A DNA stretch of 64,000 bases. It comes from Erythrocercus mccallii (lineage: Eukaryota > Chordata > Aves > Passeriformes > Dicruridae). Both the position numbers and the translations under genes were made by a program. The notes under the pieces are model-generated. The model made no database searches and was not told where the DNA came from. It was given only the letters and a program-made list of their open reading frames with translations. Of this stretch, positions 51,813-63,500 are shown one piece after another. The DNA lies in assembly GCA_013397435.1 (NCBI GenBank), contig VZRG01000436.1:186001-250000 (forward strand), given 5' to 3'. Every line of letters starts with the position of its first letter. Position 1 is the stretch's first letter.

Positions 51813-54800
51813 TTATTGTTACTTGGAGTGGTTTTACATCAGATGCAATAAAAAGCTGCTCTTCAAAGAAATTCCTGCCCAGTAGCAGGCACCTATTTTT
51901 TTGGTTTTGCAGATCTCCTTTTCACTTATTTCAGTACTTAGAAATCATATCCAAGACAAGGAAGTGTGGTAGAGGATGCCACTTACTGGAAGGTTATTGG
52001 TGAACTGCAATGAATTAATGAACACAAGAGCTGTAGTTTAGACCTTTATAGGTGTATAAAGGACCAAGAACCTTCTGAGCTATCAGAAAACTAGAGACTA
52101 TTAGAACATTTGGCTACTAGCGGTAAGGCTGTTTGTGCATGTTGGAAGGTAGGATATTATGCTCAGCTCAGTTGCCAAAGGACAGGGCAGCAAACCAGTT
52201 GGAAGGGTTCATCTGGTTTCAATTTGAAGTGTTAAAACATCTAGTTTAAAACTCTCAGGAGTAAATTTAAGGATAGAGTGCTTTGTTTTTCTTTTTTTTC
52301 AGCTTGTTAATCCACTCCCACCATTTTGTATTTGTGTATCAGGTTCTCTCCTCTGTCTTCAACTCTGAAAAACACAGGCTCTCAACCTGTGAAATACTTC
52401 CAAATTTGAAGCATAATCGCAAGCATAATCACTGCTATGTGCTCTCTGTAAGAAGCACTTGATGTCTTTGTCCCCCATTTATATCCTTGACTTGGCAATT
52501 CTTCTGTACTGGAAATGCTGTTCATTCTTTAAATTAGGTATTTGCAGAGAGATTTTCACTTAGGACCAGACAGTTAATTGGGACGCTTAAATACATGGGA
52601 CTGTTATACAGATTTAAGTAAACCTTTAACAGCTGATGAGATCAGTGACTGCATACATTGTGAACATACAAATCAATAGGGCAAGTGTGTTAGTTGCTCA
52701 ACCTATTTTATTTTGAGGCATTTATCTTTAATGTAATGGAATTGTACCATTCGTTCAATTTGTATTTGACAGAGCACTATGGAAAGCAGATAAACATTCA
52801 CAGTAATTGCCATTGAGGCTTCCATATAATCAGGTTACGCATCTAAGCTAATAACACTTACATTCTGCTTTTTTTATAATGGTCTACTGCCCTAAAGATT
52901 GATTTTCTATTGACAGTTCCTGAACACTGACAGTCCTGATGAATCCATTTTGTTTGCCAGTTGTGCTGACATCAATTCGCAAAACGATATTCAGAGCAAA
53001 AAAATGTGGGGCCTTAACTTTGCAGAGGAGTTTGCATGTGAAATCAATTTGAAATGTTTTCAAGACAGGGCCTCAGAACCAGATTTTGAGCCAAGAAAGA
53101 AAAAGGAAAGCATAGGTGAATAAACCCAAACCAGTGCTGAGAAGCTTGTTGTGGATGCTGAGATTGATCCAGCATGAGATTCAGCTGTAGAGCTGTTCTT
53201 ACTGGACTAGGCTGTACCTGAACCACCACTGGAAACATTGATTTTGCTGCAGCAAAGCATTTGAGCAGGTTATTTCTATGGTTGTAATTAGTACCAGAAC
53301 CTCTACCCAGTATTTCACTTTTCATGTTGTTTTCCCAATGCATTCTTTTTTTGCTAGCACACATTCCACATTCTGAGCAGCCCGAATCTGCTCTCATGTA
53401 GGAATCACATCAGTGTTAACAGAGAGCATCTAATAGCAGTATGAATTGCTGAACCTGGTGCAATGGCAGCAGTTCAAGCTCTGACTCTGTGAAAGCACTG
53501 AAGGAAAACATTTGTTTCAATTTTGGAGGTCATTGGAAGGCAGTAGAAGGGGGATATGGAGGTTATTCAGTTAGATGTATCCAGGACAAGAGTTACCAGT
53601 CCAGGTCCCCAGGATAAGCCAGGTGCTGTTTTCTAACTGCCATTGACTAACTATTAATTAACCCAAAGGTTCATGAAAGCTGAAGTTGCTCAGTGGTCAT
53701 TCCTGTCCTTCCAGAACATTTTTGGGCTGCATGCTGCCTCTGAGGACCAGGAGATGAGGAAGCCTGTGACCAACACCCCTCTGGAATACCACAGGTAGCA
53801 CGGTGATGAGCGCTTGGGTTTTTAACAACGCCTGCTTAAGTGATGGGTAAAACAAGATTCATAGTTAAGCAGCAGTCAGGAAGGGAGTGCCAAATTGGCT
53901 TAGCAGGAACAAGAGCCCACACAACACTCAGAGCTGCTCTGTGCAGTGGAGCACATGCTGTTGTTCTCTCCTTGTAGCTGGTACTACTAATAGTACTTAT
54001 GATATCATAAGTACAATTCAGTTGTGGGTCTACACATGCTTTTTAGATGCTAGGTTGTCACATCTAAATAAAAAATGTTGCATTCATTGTGGGTTGTGAT
54101 GATATGGCCACCTTCCCTCTAGCTCACACTTCTGTTTTCTTTCTCTTCTTTTCTTGGGTGTACACGTAGAGAGCTTTCAGAGCCAGGTCAGGCTAAGCTG
54201 CTAGCCTTGCAGGCTAGGCAGGATCAGCTCTACAAGGGATTCAATAAAGAAAACACTAGATTTTAACTATCCTTTCTGAAGAGCATGCTGAGGTATAGCT
54301 GAAGGCTGATGGTAACATTCACTTCTTGACAACACAGGCCATCTTCTAGTTTATCATGATCTGTTCTTTGGCATGCTGCACAAGCCTTTTGTTTCTGTTT
54401 AGCTGGAAACTTCTGTTGTTGCTCTTCCAAAGAAACAAGTGCCTCTGAAAAATAATTGCTTTGACCTAGGAATGACCCATTTCCTGAGGGTAAAGGACAA
54501 AGAAGAGATGGAATAGCACTGGGTGAAGATCAAACTGAAATTTTTACATCTTCCATCCTGGGCCTGAAATGAATGCCTGGTATTTTGACTGTCAGTGCTT
54601 GGTTCTCATCAGCAAAGTGGCATGAGTTCAGGTATGTCCTGTTGCCGACAATTAATCACTCTTCTGACCCATTACAAATAGATTTAACTTTGTAATCAGT
54701 GTGATCTTCAATCCTACTTTCTTGACTGTGATGTTGCTTGCCTGTGAAAATAGCATGACGCTGTGATCTCTGGTAGGACTTATTGCTACATGCTGCAGGG

Positions 54801-55817
54801 TACTTACTAACAAGGCAGATACTATATATCCTGCATTTTCCTTCAGGACTGCTTAAAGATTTAGCTACTTGTGTAATCTGTATTCAGTGATACAACACAC
54901 AACTTCCTTATTCTGTTTGCCAGATACAGTGTATAAAGCTTGTAAATAAAGATGCATTTAATTTGCATAAATTATTAGTTTGCCAGAGAATTGTGATTTT
55001 TATCAAAGATTCTGTAATGAAAGTTTATTGTTGCAGAAATTGCTTGGGCAATCAATCGTGATCATAAGTCTGCATATAGCTGGAAAACTTATAAATGTCA
55101 TTCATCAAAAAACATCCATGTTAATTAGGGTCAACCACCATAAAAGATAGATTCCTCTACTGAATATAATTTAGCAGTGAAATTAATGTAAGGAATAGAA
55201 AGGAGAAAAAATGTTTTTGACTTTACAGTCAGAGTGCTTTCACAAAAACATCTGGTTGAAGAAGTAAACAAAACATCCTAAATTCCATCGGTTTTGACAG
55301 TACAAGTGAATTATTTCACCAGGGTGCTCCCTATTATTGACTAAAAAGTACTATTAAATGGTAACAGAAGCATTTCTTTCCCATATGTGAAAAATTGGAT
55401 TGCTCCAGAGGCCAGTGATGTTACAGAAAAATTCTTTGACATTTCTTCAAAATGCAGGCCGGGTTACCACAGGATTGTCACCGGCCGATGCCGTGAATGG
55501 TGCCCATTCTCAGTAGCTGCCACACAGTTCCACAGAGGACAGAGGCTTCCCTATTTGCATTTTTACTGTGTTCTCACTACTTATGAAGGGGAGACTAAGG
55601 AATGAATGGGCACAGACTGCTGATTTATCCCCAAGTACAAGGCACATTGGCAGGATTGTGGAGTTGGTGATAGCTGCTACCTTGCTGTCATACACATACA
55701 AAAGTATTACTAGCAGGCAAGAATGAAAATCTGTCTCATAATTTTCATCTTTTCTTCTTCAACCCCACCACATATTTTAAAAGATCAGATAAAAAATTAC
55801 ACTGGAATGCATACATT

Positions 55818-55840
55818 TACACACACACACATACACACAC
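55818..55840. repeat. (CA)n microsatellite, interrupted
   Basis: CA units interrupted by a single AT step, in low-GC sequence about 2 kb upstream of VCPIP1. Confidence 0.9.
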
Positions 55841-57161
55841 ATCTTTTCTGTGCTCGACAAATTACTGAAACCGAAAGGCAATGAGCATGCACAGCTCAGC
55901 TGCTGTCACTGGAAGGTGGCAGTGCTCAGTCTGTCACAGGGCCAGGCCCGGAGCCATTTTTTCCCTTAAGCCTGTGATAAAGCACAGAAACAGATTTTTT
56001 TTCTGTATGTATTAATCATCTGAATCGTTATAATTTAAATGTCAGGTGCATAAATTACTTTTCATGGATTAATGAAAATGAAACATGCCCTTTGCATTGG
56101 AAAGTACAAGCATAATACTATCTCTCTGATACAATCTCGATTTTTATTCTAATTTTAGATCACTTGAGTGACTATAAAATAGGTGAGGCTTTGGGATGTA
56201 AATTCCAGGTGTTTGGTAGAACAAGGGTGACGGAGGATGGGGAAGTGGTCTTTTTTTTTTTCTCTTGTGTTCACAGGGGTAGGTCACCGGTACTTGGAAA
56301 TACCCTGTGAGGTTCCACCTTGTCCTCCAACATTCAGCTTTTGTTTTCCTTATTTTGAGGATAAATCTCTATCTGGAATAGCTTTCAGAGAGCTTAACTC
56401 CTCCATTTCCCGACAGGATCCCTCCTTGAGTTCTCCACATGAATACACTGCCAGCCCACTGTAATTAGGTTGGAAGTTGTGAACATTATTCCGTTTCTTT
56501 TTGGCAAAAGGATCATTTCAGACGGCCGCTGGAGATAACGTAAGCGCCAGCTCCGTTCCCTCATTATCTCCTTACGTAGCACCAGCTGGAGGGATCACTC
56601 GTGCTAACAGCTTGCTCTTGCGTCTTCTTTCGAGCCTTGTTTTGTCGCTATCAGCAGCCGGCAGCCGGGGAACACCTCCGCTCAGATAGCTCACCCCCCG
56701 GACAGGCAGCCCGGCGCGGCTGCTCGGGAATCGAAACTCGGCGAGGGTGTGCTGAGCACCAGACACGCCGAGGAGCTCGAAGGGCAGGCACAGCCCGGCC
56801 GCCGCCGCCCGGGCCTGGCTGCGGTGGCTGTGGGGGCAGAGCCCTTGTGCCCACGCCTGCAGGCAGTGTTGCCTGGCAGGGGACTCTGCCTGGCAGGATA
56901 CGCTGCTTGCCCTGCTTTTGGAAACCTCCGTGCCCAGGGAGCCCTCAGAAGCCCTTAGGTTCCCCTTCAGCGGCACTGCTGAGGGGAAGGCTGGGGCCGG
57001 CCCCCGCCCTGTCCTTTCCGGTCAGCGCCTTACCGGCAGCAGCCTGTTGGAGCTGAGCCCCCTCCCGCCCCCGGAGCCTGTCCAGGGGGACAGGTGACAC
57101 GGCAAGGAGCCTCGCCCCGGTGCTCCTGCGGGGCGTGAGCGGGCGGGGGGCGAGGGGCAGA

Positions 57162-57372
57162 GAAGCCCATGTGCACGCGTGGTGGTCACTTCGGACCCGC
57201 CCCCGAGGGGGGGGCAGAGGAGGAATATACGTAGCGTGTCGCCTCAAACCAGCACCCGAGGGGCACAGAGAGGGATTTTACACGTGCGGTGTCATCTCAG
57301 ACGAACACCCGAGCGAGACAGAGCAGGAATGTACACGTGCGGTGTCACCTCAGACCCTACTCCCACCCCCAG
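57162..57372 (+). repeat. Four-copy minisatellite, unit 51-53 bp, upstream of VCPIP1
   Basis: Four diverged units follow one another, with boundaries near 57220, 57271 and 57324. Each has the order (t/c)acacgtgcggtgtcacctc, then agac..acacccgag and a g..cagag ending. Copies 3 and 4 carry a palindromic CACGTG E-box; copies 1 and 2 have degenerate versions (cacgcgtg and tacgtagc). The array lies several hundred bases before the VCPIP1 start codon. Confidence 0.8.
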
Positions 57373-57442
57373 CGCTCCCACAGGAAGCGCAACAAGCGCC
57401 GCCAAGTGCCCTCCGCGTCCGTCCCGGCCCGTCCGCCCGGGG

Positions 57443-57461
57443 ACTACTCTTCCCAGCAGAC
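57443..57461 (+). promoter_or_regulatory. ZNF143/THAP11-type site (SBS-like)
   Basis: The sequence actactcttcccagcagac fits the vertebrate promoter motif ACTACAATTCCCAGCATGC well, keeping the ACTAC and TTCCCAGCA blocks. Such sites bind ZNF143 and THAP11/HCFC1 and are frequent close to transcription starts of housekeeping genes. Binding itself is inferred. Confidence 0.6.
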
Positions 57462-57507
57462 CCGCGGGGGCCAGACCCACCCCCGCCCTCCCTCTCTCCG
57501 CCGCATG

Positions 57508-57526
57508 GCATTATGGTCTCTGTAGT
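57508..57526 (-). promoter_or_regulatory. Second ZNF143/THAP11-type site, reverse orientation
   Basis: The minus strand reads actacagagaccataatgc, with ACTACA and ATGC ends matching the SBS consensus and a weaker centre. It sits 47 bases downstream of the first site and is flanked by two direct copies of ccgcatggca (57500 and 57529). Confidence 0.45.
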
Positions 57527-57798
57527 CTCCGCATGGCAAATACATCCCTTCCCTACGCCGGGCCTTGGCGTCTAACGAAACTATCGCTCCCGTCCGCCCC
57601 TGCGGCGCCGCGCGTGCGCCGCCGGCGTGGAAGTGCGCGAGGCCGCGGCGCTGCGGGCACTGAGGCGGCCGAGGGGCGGTGAGAGCGGCGGTGGCTTCCG
57701 CGTCGGGCGGGGGGTGGCGGGCGGCGCTCGGTACCGCACGGGCGGCACCGGCACCGGCGGCGTCTGAGAGGCGGCGGTCGTTGTCCGGTGCGCAGGGA

Positions 57799-57810
57799 AT
57801 GCGCCTGTGA
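57799..57810 (+). promoter_or_regulatory. Minimal upstream ORF (Met-Arg-Leu-stop) before VCPIP1
   Basis: ATG CGC CTG TGA lies 48 bases upstream of the VCPIP1 ATG. If the transcript starts upstream of it, scanning ribosomes meet this three-codon frame first. Whether it is in the mature 5' UTR is not known from sequence. Confidence 0.4.
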
Positions 57811-57857
57811 GGGCGGCGGAGGAGCGGGTGCGGGTGAAGCCCAGGCGGAGCGGAGCG

Positions 57858-60546
57858 ATGTCCCAGCCCCAGCAGCCGCCGCCGCCGTCCCCTCAGCAGC
57901 AGCCGCAGCCGCCGCCTCCGTCCGCGTCCAAGAAGCGAGACCGGCGCATCTTTTCGGGCACCTGCCCCGATCCCAAATGCCAGGCGCGGCTGTTCTTCCC
58001 GGCGCACGGGCCGCAGGGCAGCGGCAGCATCGAGTGCACGGACTGCGGGCGGCGCCACGAGCAGCGGCAGCTGCTGGCCGTGGAGGAGGTGACGGACCCC
58101 GACCTGGTGCTACACAACCTGCTGCGGAATGCGCTGCTGGGCGTCAGCGGCGCCGGCCCGCCCCGCAGGAACACTGAGCTCGTCAAAGTCAATGGCCTCT
58201 CCAACTACCACTGCAAGCTCCTGGCCCCCATCCTGGCCCGCTATGGGATGGACAAGCAGACTGGCAAAGCCAAGCTCCTCACGGAGATGAACCAGGGAGA
58301 CATCTTTGACTGCTCCCTCCTGGGCGACCGCGCCTTCCTCATCGAGCCAGAGCACGTCGAAACCATGGGTTACGGGAAGGATCGCTCCGGCAGCCTCATC
58401 TACCTTCACGACACCCTGGAGGACATCAAGAAGGCCAACAACAGTCAAGAGTGCCTCATTCCTGTCCACGTAGATGGAGATGGCCACTGCCTTGTCCATG
58501 CAGTTTCACGAGCGCTTGTTGGCAGGGAACTGTTCTGGCATGCTCTCCGAGAGAATCTAAAGAAGCATTTTGAGGAGAATCTAAGCCACTACAAGGCGCT
58601 TTTCCATGACTTTATTGATGCTGCAGAGTGGGAGGATATTATCAATGAATGTGACCCTTTGTTTGTTCCTCCAGAAGGTGTGCCAATGGGCCTTAGGAAT
58701 ATTCACATCTTTGGTCTGGCGAACGTGCTTCACCGGCCTATCATCCTGTTAGACTCCTTGAGTGGAATGCGAAGCTCTGGAGATTATTCAGCAACATTCC
58801 TCCCTGGTCTGATACCTCTGGAAAAATGCATGGGGAAAGATGGCTTGTTGAACAAGCCGATCTGTATTGCGTGGAGTAGCTCAGGACGTAACCATTATAT
58901 TCCTCTGGTTGGAATAAAAGGTGCTGCTTTACCTAAGCTGCCTAGGAAGCTGCTTCCTAAAGCCTGGGGAGTTCCTCAAGACCTCATCAAAAAGTACATC
59001 ATGTTAGAGGAGGATGGTGGTTGTATTATTGGAGGAGACAGAAGCTTGCAAGATAAGTACTTGATGAGGCTTGTTGCTGCAATGGAGGAGGTTTTCATGA
59101 GTAAACACGGTATCCACCCCAGTCTTGTAGCTGATGTGCATCAATATTTCTACAGAAGGACTGGTGTAATAGGGGTCCAGCCTGAAGAGGTCACTGCCGC
59201 TGCCAAAAAAGCAGTGATGGACAACCGCCTTCACAGGTGCCTCATCTGTGGGGCTCTTTCAGAGCATCATGTTCCCCCAGAGTGGCTGGCTCCCGGGGGG
59301 AAGCTGTATAACCTGGCAAAAAGTACTCACGGCCAGCTAAGACCTGACAAAAATTACAGTTTTCCCCTGAACAGTTTGGTGTGTTCTTACAATCCCATGA
59401 AGGATGTGCTGGTACCAGACTATGGCCTGAGTAATTTGACTGTTTGTAACTGGTGCCACGGTAACTTAATGCGTCGTGTCAGAGAAGATGGGTCTGTTTT
59501 GTATATTGATGGAGACAGAACTAATACCAGGTCTTCAGGTGGCAAATGTGGCTGTGGATTCAAGCACTACTGGGAAGGTAAAGAATATGACAATCTACCT
59601 GAAGCTTTTCCTATAACTCTAGAGTGGGGTGGAAGAGTGGTGAGAGAGACTGTCTACTGGTTCCAGTATGAAAGTGACACCTCTTTGAACAGCAACGTGT
59701 ATGATGTCGCCATGAAACTTGTTACCAAGCACTTCCCCGGTGAATTTGGTAGCGAAATTCTTGTGCAGAAAGTTGTCAACACAATACTGCACCAAACTGC
59801 CAAAAAGAACCCTGATGATTATACCCCTGTAAATATCGATGGTGCTCACGCCCAAAGAGCTGATGATGTACAGCAAGGACAAGAATTGGAGTCACAACTT
59901 CCAACCAAAATCATCTTGACTGGACAGAAAACTAAAACTTTGCACAAGGAGGAGTTGAATATGAGCAAAGCTGAAAGAACTGTACAGCAGAACATTACGG
60001 ATCAGGCTTCCGTAATGCAGAAACGGAAAAGTGAAAAATTGAAACAAGAGCATAAAGGGCAACCCAGGACTGCTTCTCCTGGGGCTGTTCGTGAGGGGCC
60101 CTCGTCCGCACCTGCTACACCAACCAAAACCCCATATTCTCCAACATCTGCAAAAGAAAAGAAAATTCGAATAACCACCAATGATGGTAGGCAGTCAATG
60201 CTTACCCTGAAGTGCACTACCACCTTCTTGGAGCTCCAGGAAGGCATAGCGAGAGAATTCAATATTCCCCCATATTTGCAATGTATTCGCTACGGCTTTC
60301 CTCCAAAAGAGCTTCTGCCTCCCAAAGAAGGCATGGAAAACGAGCCTGTTCCTTTGCAGCACGGTGACAGGATTGCCATAGAAATCCTGAAGGGCAAGGA
60401 GGAAGGCAGGCAGGCTGTCTCAGCACACTCACCCCATGCTGTGAAGCATGAAGATGTTGCTGTGACCAGTAAGATCTCCTCGAAGGATCTCCAGGAGCAA
60501 GTCGACAAGGAGATGTATTCTCTCTGTCTTCTGGCGACACTCATGG
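57858..60546 (+). CDS. VCPIP1: VCPIP1 (VCIP135) first coding exon, OTU deubiquitinase, 3' exons beyond window
   Basis: VCP/p47 complex-interacting protein 1 is an OTU-family ubiquitin hydrolase that binds p97/VCP and acts in Golgi and ER reassembly after mitosis. The start is the ATG at 57858 (MSQPQQ...); upstream in-frame sequence has no other ATG. Residues 1-25 are Pro/Gln-rich. C36, C41, C60 and C63 form a likely zinc-binding pair. The OTU signature DGDGHC gives catalytic C211, and the NHYIPL block gives H346. CxxC pairs follow, including CLIC and CNWC, and a KCGCGFKHY stretch. A ubiquitin-like fold spans about residues 767-843. The exon ends ATGG|gtaagg after 896 codons (phase 1). The mammalian protein is about 1,220 residues, so roughly the last quarter lies on later exons that I could not find before 64000. 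Similarity is high throughout, with no frameshift. Confidence 0.96.
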
Positions 60547-63500
60547 GTAAGGCTGACTTCATGTTATTCTTCAAAACTGTTTTTAAGTAGAAGATAACAT
60601 GTTGCAAACTGAAGTTACATACACATTTCCCTTTTTCTTAAACCATGGTAAATCAGGTTAATTCCCTTATTCCTTTATTAGAAGAACATTTACTATGCTG
60701 TCAGTGACTTTTAGAAATGTATATATGACTTGTATGATATACTTGTTCTTCCTTTGCTGTAAAGTTCTCTTTTAAAAATTGCTGTCTAGCATTTTTTTTG
60801 TTAGAGGTGATTGCATTGCTGTCCTGTCTCTCTGTTTTTCCTGCCTCTCATTAGGCACACATTTGACGTGTATGTGTGAAAGCTACAGACTTTTTTTTCC
60901 TGCATCTCCTTCAGGTTTCAGAAAGTAAATTCAGAGCAGGGGTGAGAATGGGATGCTGAGTGTCTGCTCATTGGAAGTTTGAGGAACAAAATTTTAGCTT
61001 TGTAGTGGGATGCAATCCTGACATTTGGCCCCACAGGGAGTTGTCTTAGTTTAAGCAAAAGAAAAATGTCTAAATCTGTTAGTTTTAAATTAAGATCTGA
61101 TCATTTTAAAGAGCTGAGAAAAGTATTATTTCAGAATATAAACAGAAGAGAAACTGAAAGAATCTAAACATGGATCTGAATTCCAAAAGTTGGACATAGG
61201 GTTGCAAAGCTATGCTTATAAGTTATGTCGTGTAAATCTGACTCTGAATAATTCAAGACAAAAGGACTTTTCTCAGGTGCCCGTGTTTTTTATTTTCCTT
61301 TTTGAACTCAGGAGACTTGAACCTCCGTTTGTGTATTTTGTTCATCATGTTTCACAGTTCTTGCTGCTTTCTGGCAGGAACTAGAACTGTAATTATCATA
61401 CATTCAGTTCTGTGAACCAGTTGAATAGTCACGTTTACAGTTTTTTTTGTGGGAGCCTTCTCTTTTGCTGGAGGGATTTGGTGTGGCTAAAGCATGTGAT
61501 GTTTCAGAAACGAAACAATTTCGTAATCACAGAGTGGTATGTCAGAAGTTCAGCAAGCAGAACTTTGATTCTTTTCCAAGTGTGATTGTTTACTCCTGTG
61601 TCTTTTACAAGATACTGTGCTGAATCACTGCTCACCTCGTCACACTGACATTTACACCCCAGTTCCAAAGTGCAGGAAAAAGTTACGTTTAAAAGTTGTC
61701 TTAATTTTGAGATGAAGCTTAAAACAGTGCTTTCCTGTCTGCAGGAAACACTGCTGGAAGTATAATTACTGACTTCAAAAAACTTTGGCATGCTTTAAAA
61801 ATATCTTGGTTACTTCAGAATTAAGGTGTGTCATTATTTTACAGGTGCTTATCCATGAACTGTGAGCTGGTCTTGCAAGAATGCAAGAATGACTTTTTGT
61901 CTTTGCCATCACTACTGTTAGATTCTGCTTTAAGAGCACAGGTTAGAATAGAATTTATCTCACCCTTCTCTGGCTGCATCCATTGTGCATTACTAATAGA
62001 AGTAAAAGAAGCAGCAGGTGATAAACCAACCAGTTATAAAAGCTTATGCAACTACTGAATAAGATGCTATTATTATAGCATCACTTTTCTCAATTGGTCT
62101 TAATTTTTCTTCAGAAATACTTGTGGGAGAAATCTAGTTACTAAACTGTTCACAATTGTGATTTTTTTCAACAGATTAACAAACTTCTTAAGTCCTTGCA
62201 CTTTCTTAAGGGTGGCAATTCCTCCAGGTGGCATATTCAGCCTTTTTGGGACGGGAAGCCTTAGTTTTTCTCAACAACATTTCTGTACTGCTAAAAACTG
62301 CTGCAAAGGTCTGACAGCCAGCTTTGTAACTTTGTTCTGCTAAAATCCTTCCTGTAATGCAGTGAGATTAGAATGTGAAGAGGGGAGATGCTATTGAGAT
62401 AGCTTATTGGGCCTGACACACTTTTCTGTTCTCCAATGCCCATAGTGGAAGTGTGTCTTCAAACATCCATAATTGCTCATTCTGTGTGCTTAAAACATTT
62501 TCTTTCATACAGAATCTCCTGTAGGCTGAAATATTTTTCTTATTTCAGCTACTAGAATTTTTTTTTCCGGTCTCAGCTACTTATTAGAATTTTAGATCAT
62601 GTTCTTTAATTTTTCTGTATATAATTTTAAAAAAAGCCCTGGGAAATTAAATACTGTAATTTCTGGACCAATTAACATATTATGCATGATTTTTTGTAAA
62701 GCTTTCTCTTCTTTTTTTTTGTTTCGCTCAAAATGCAGAGTTCTATAGGGAAATCACTAAAGGAATTGGAATTTGCATTAACATATTTAAAACATTATAT
62801 TTTAAACCAGATTTAATTACACCCATGGAGAGGCACTCTGAATATGTGCAAGCCAGATACGAATTTATTTTGATTGGTTTGATTTTCATTGATGAATTCA
62901 TCCATACACAAAGAATCAAAACAGCCAGATTTAAATTTAGTGTATTATTTGGTAGCAGGATTTTCTTGGAATTAAACAGCATGCTTTGAAGCCAGCCCTA
63001 TAATGTATGTTTATCAACTGAGTTTTTTATTTGTGTTGCACTTTGTGTGTTCTCTCTTTTGTCTGAAGTGACAGTCCTGGGCTTGCAGCAGCTGCAGGCT
63101 AACTTATACCAGTGAACAAGGCCTGTTTGTGGGTAGGACAGTCTGAATTTGTTCCCATACCTTAATGTTCTGGGGTTGGGGTCTGGTCTGGGGTACTGGA
63201 GTAGGAGCAGTATAATCTCTTTGATAAATGTAGTGTCTTGAGGGAGTTTTTAATCTAACTAAATGATCATCCAAATTAACTTATGACCTATAAACATCTC
63301 GCTACCATGGCAAACAAATCCAAAACAAACAGTAAAACTCAACTAAAAACAAAAATGTGCAAACCTCAGATGTAGTTTAGTTGAATCACACACACTAGTT
63401 CCTCTAATCTGGGAAAGTTCGGTTGTAACTGTGAGTGTTTTTGGTCTTCCAGTGGGAGATGTCTATCAAAACAGTGTCATTAGTTTGTATTTCTTTCAGT

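Larger units (their letters stand above)
43798..56500. other. Non-coding stretch, no gene seen
   Basis: About 12.7 kb of mostly low-GC sequence between the CR1 copy and the VCPIP1 CpG island. It holds a small tandem duplication (48609-48638), an AT-rich tract (51721-51812) and a CA tract (55818-55840). A locally GC- and CpG-richer patch at about 51050-51420 has no recognisable protein. No exon of a known gene was found. Confidence 0.5.
56520..58200 (+). promoter_or_regulatory. CpG island 3, VCPIP1 promoter region
   Basis: CpG density rises from about 56520 and stays high through the N-terminal coding region of VCPIP1, the normal pattern for a housekeeping promoter. It lacks a TATA box near the start codon and contains GC boxes (for example at about 57187 and 57478), two ZNF143/THAP11-like sites and a minisatellite. 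The transcription start is probably between about 57450 and 57790, but this is inference. Because SGK3 points the other way, the island could also drive a minus-strand transcript. Confidence 0.8.

Noticed and set aside
57162..57372. Spaced repeats considered as a CRISPR-like array
   Set aside because: Units are contiguous, diverged along their whole length and lie in a vertebrate promoter; there is no repeat-spacer structure.
57179..58177. Several 100-200-codon frames on both strands around the VCPIP1 start
   Set aside because: They overlap the minisatellite or are shadows of the real VCPIP1 frame in CpG-rich sequence.
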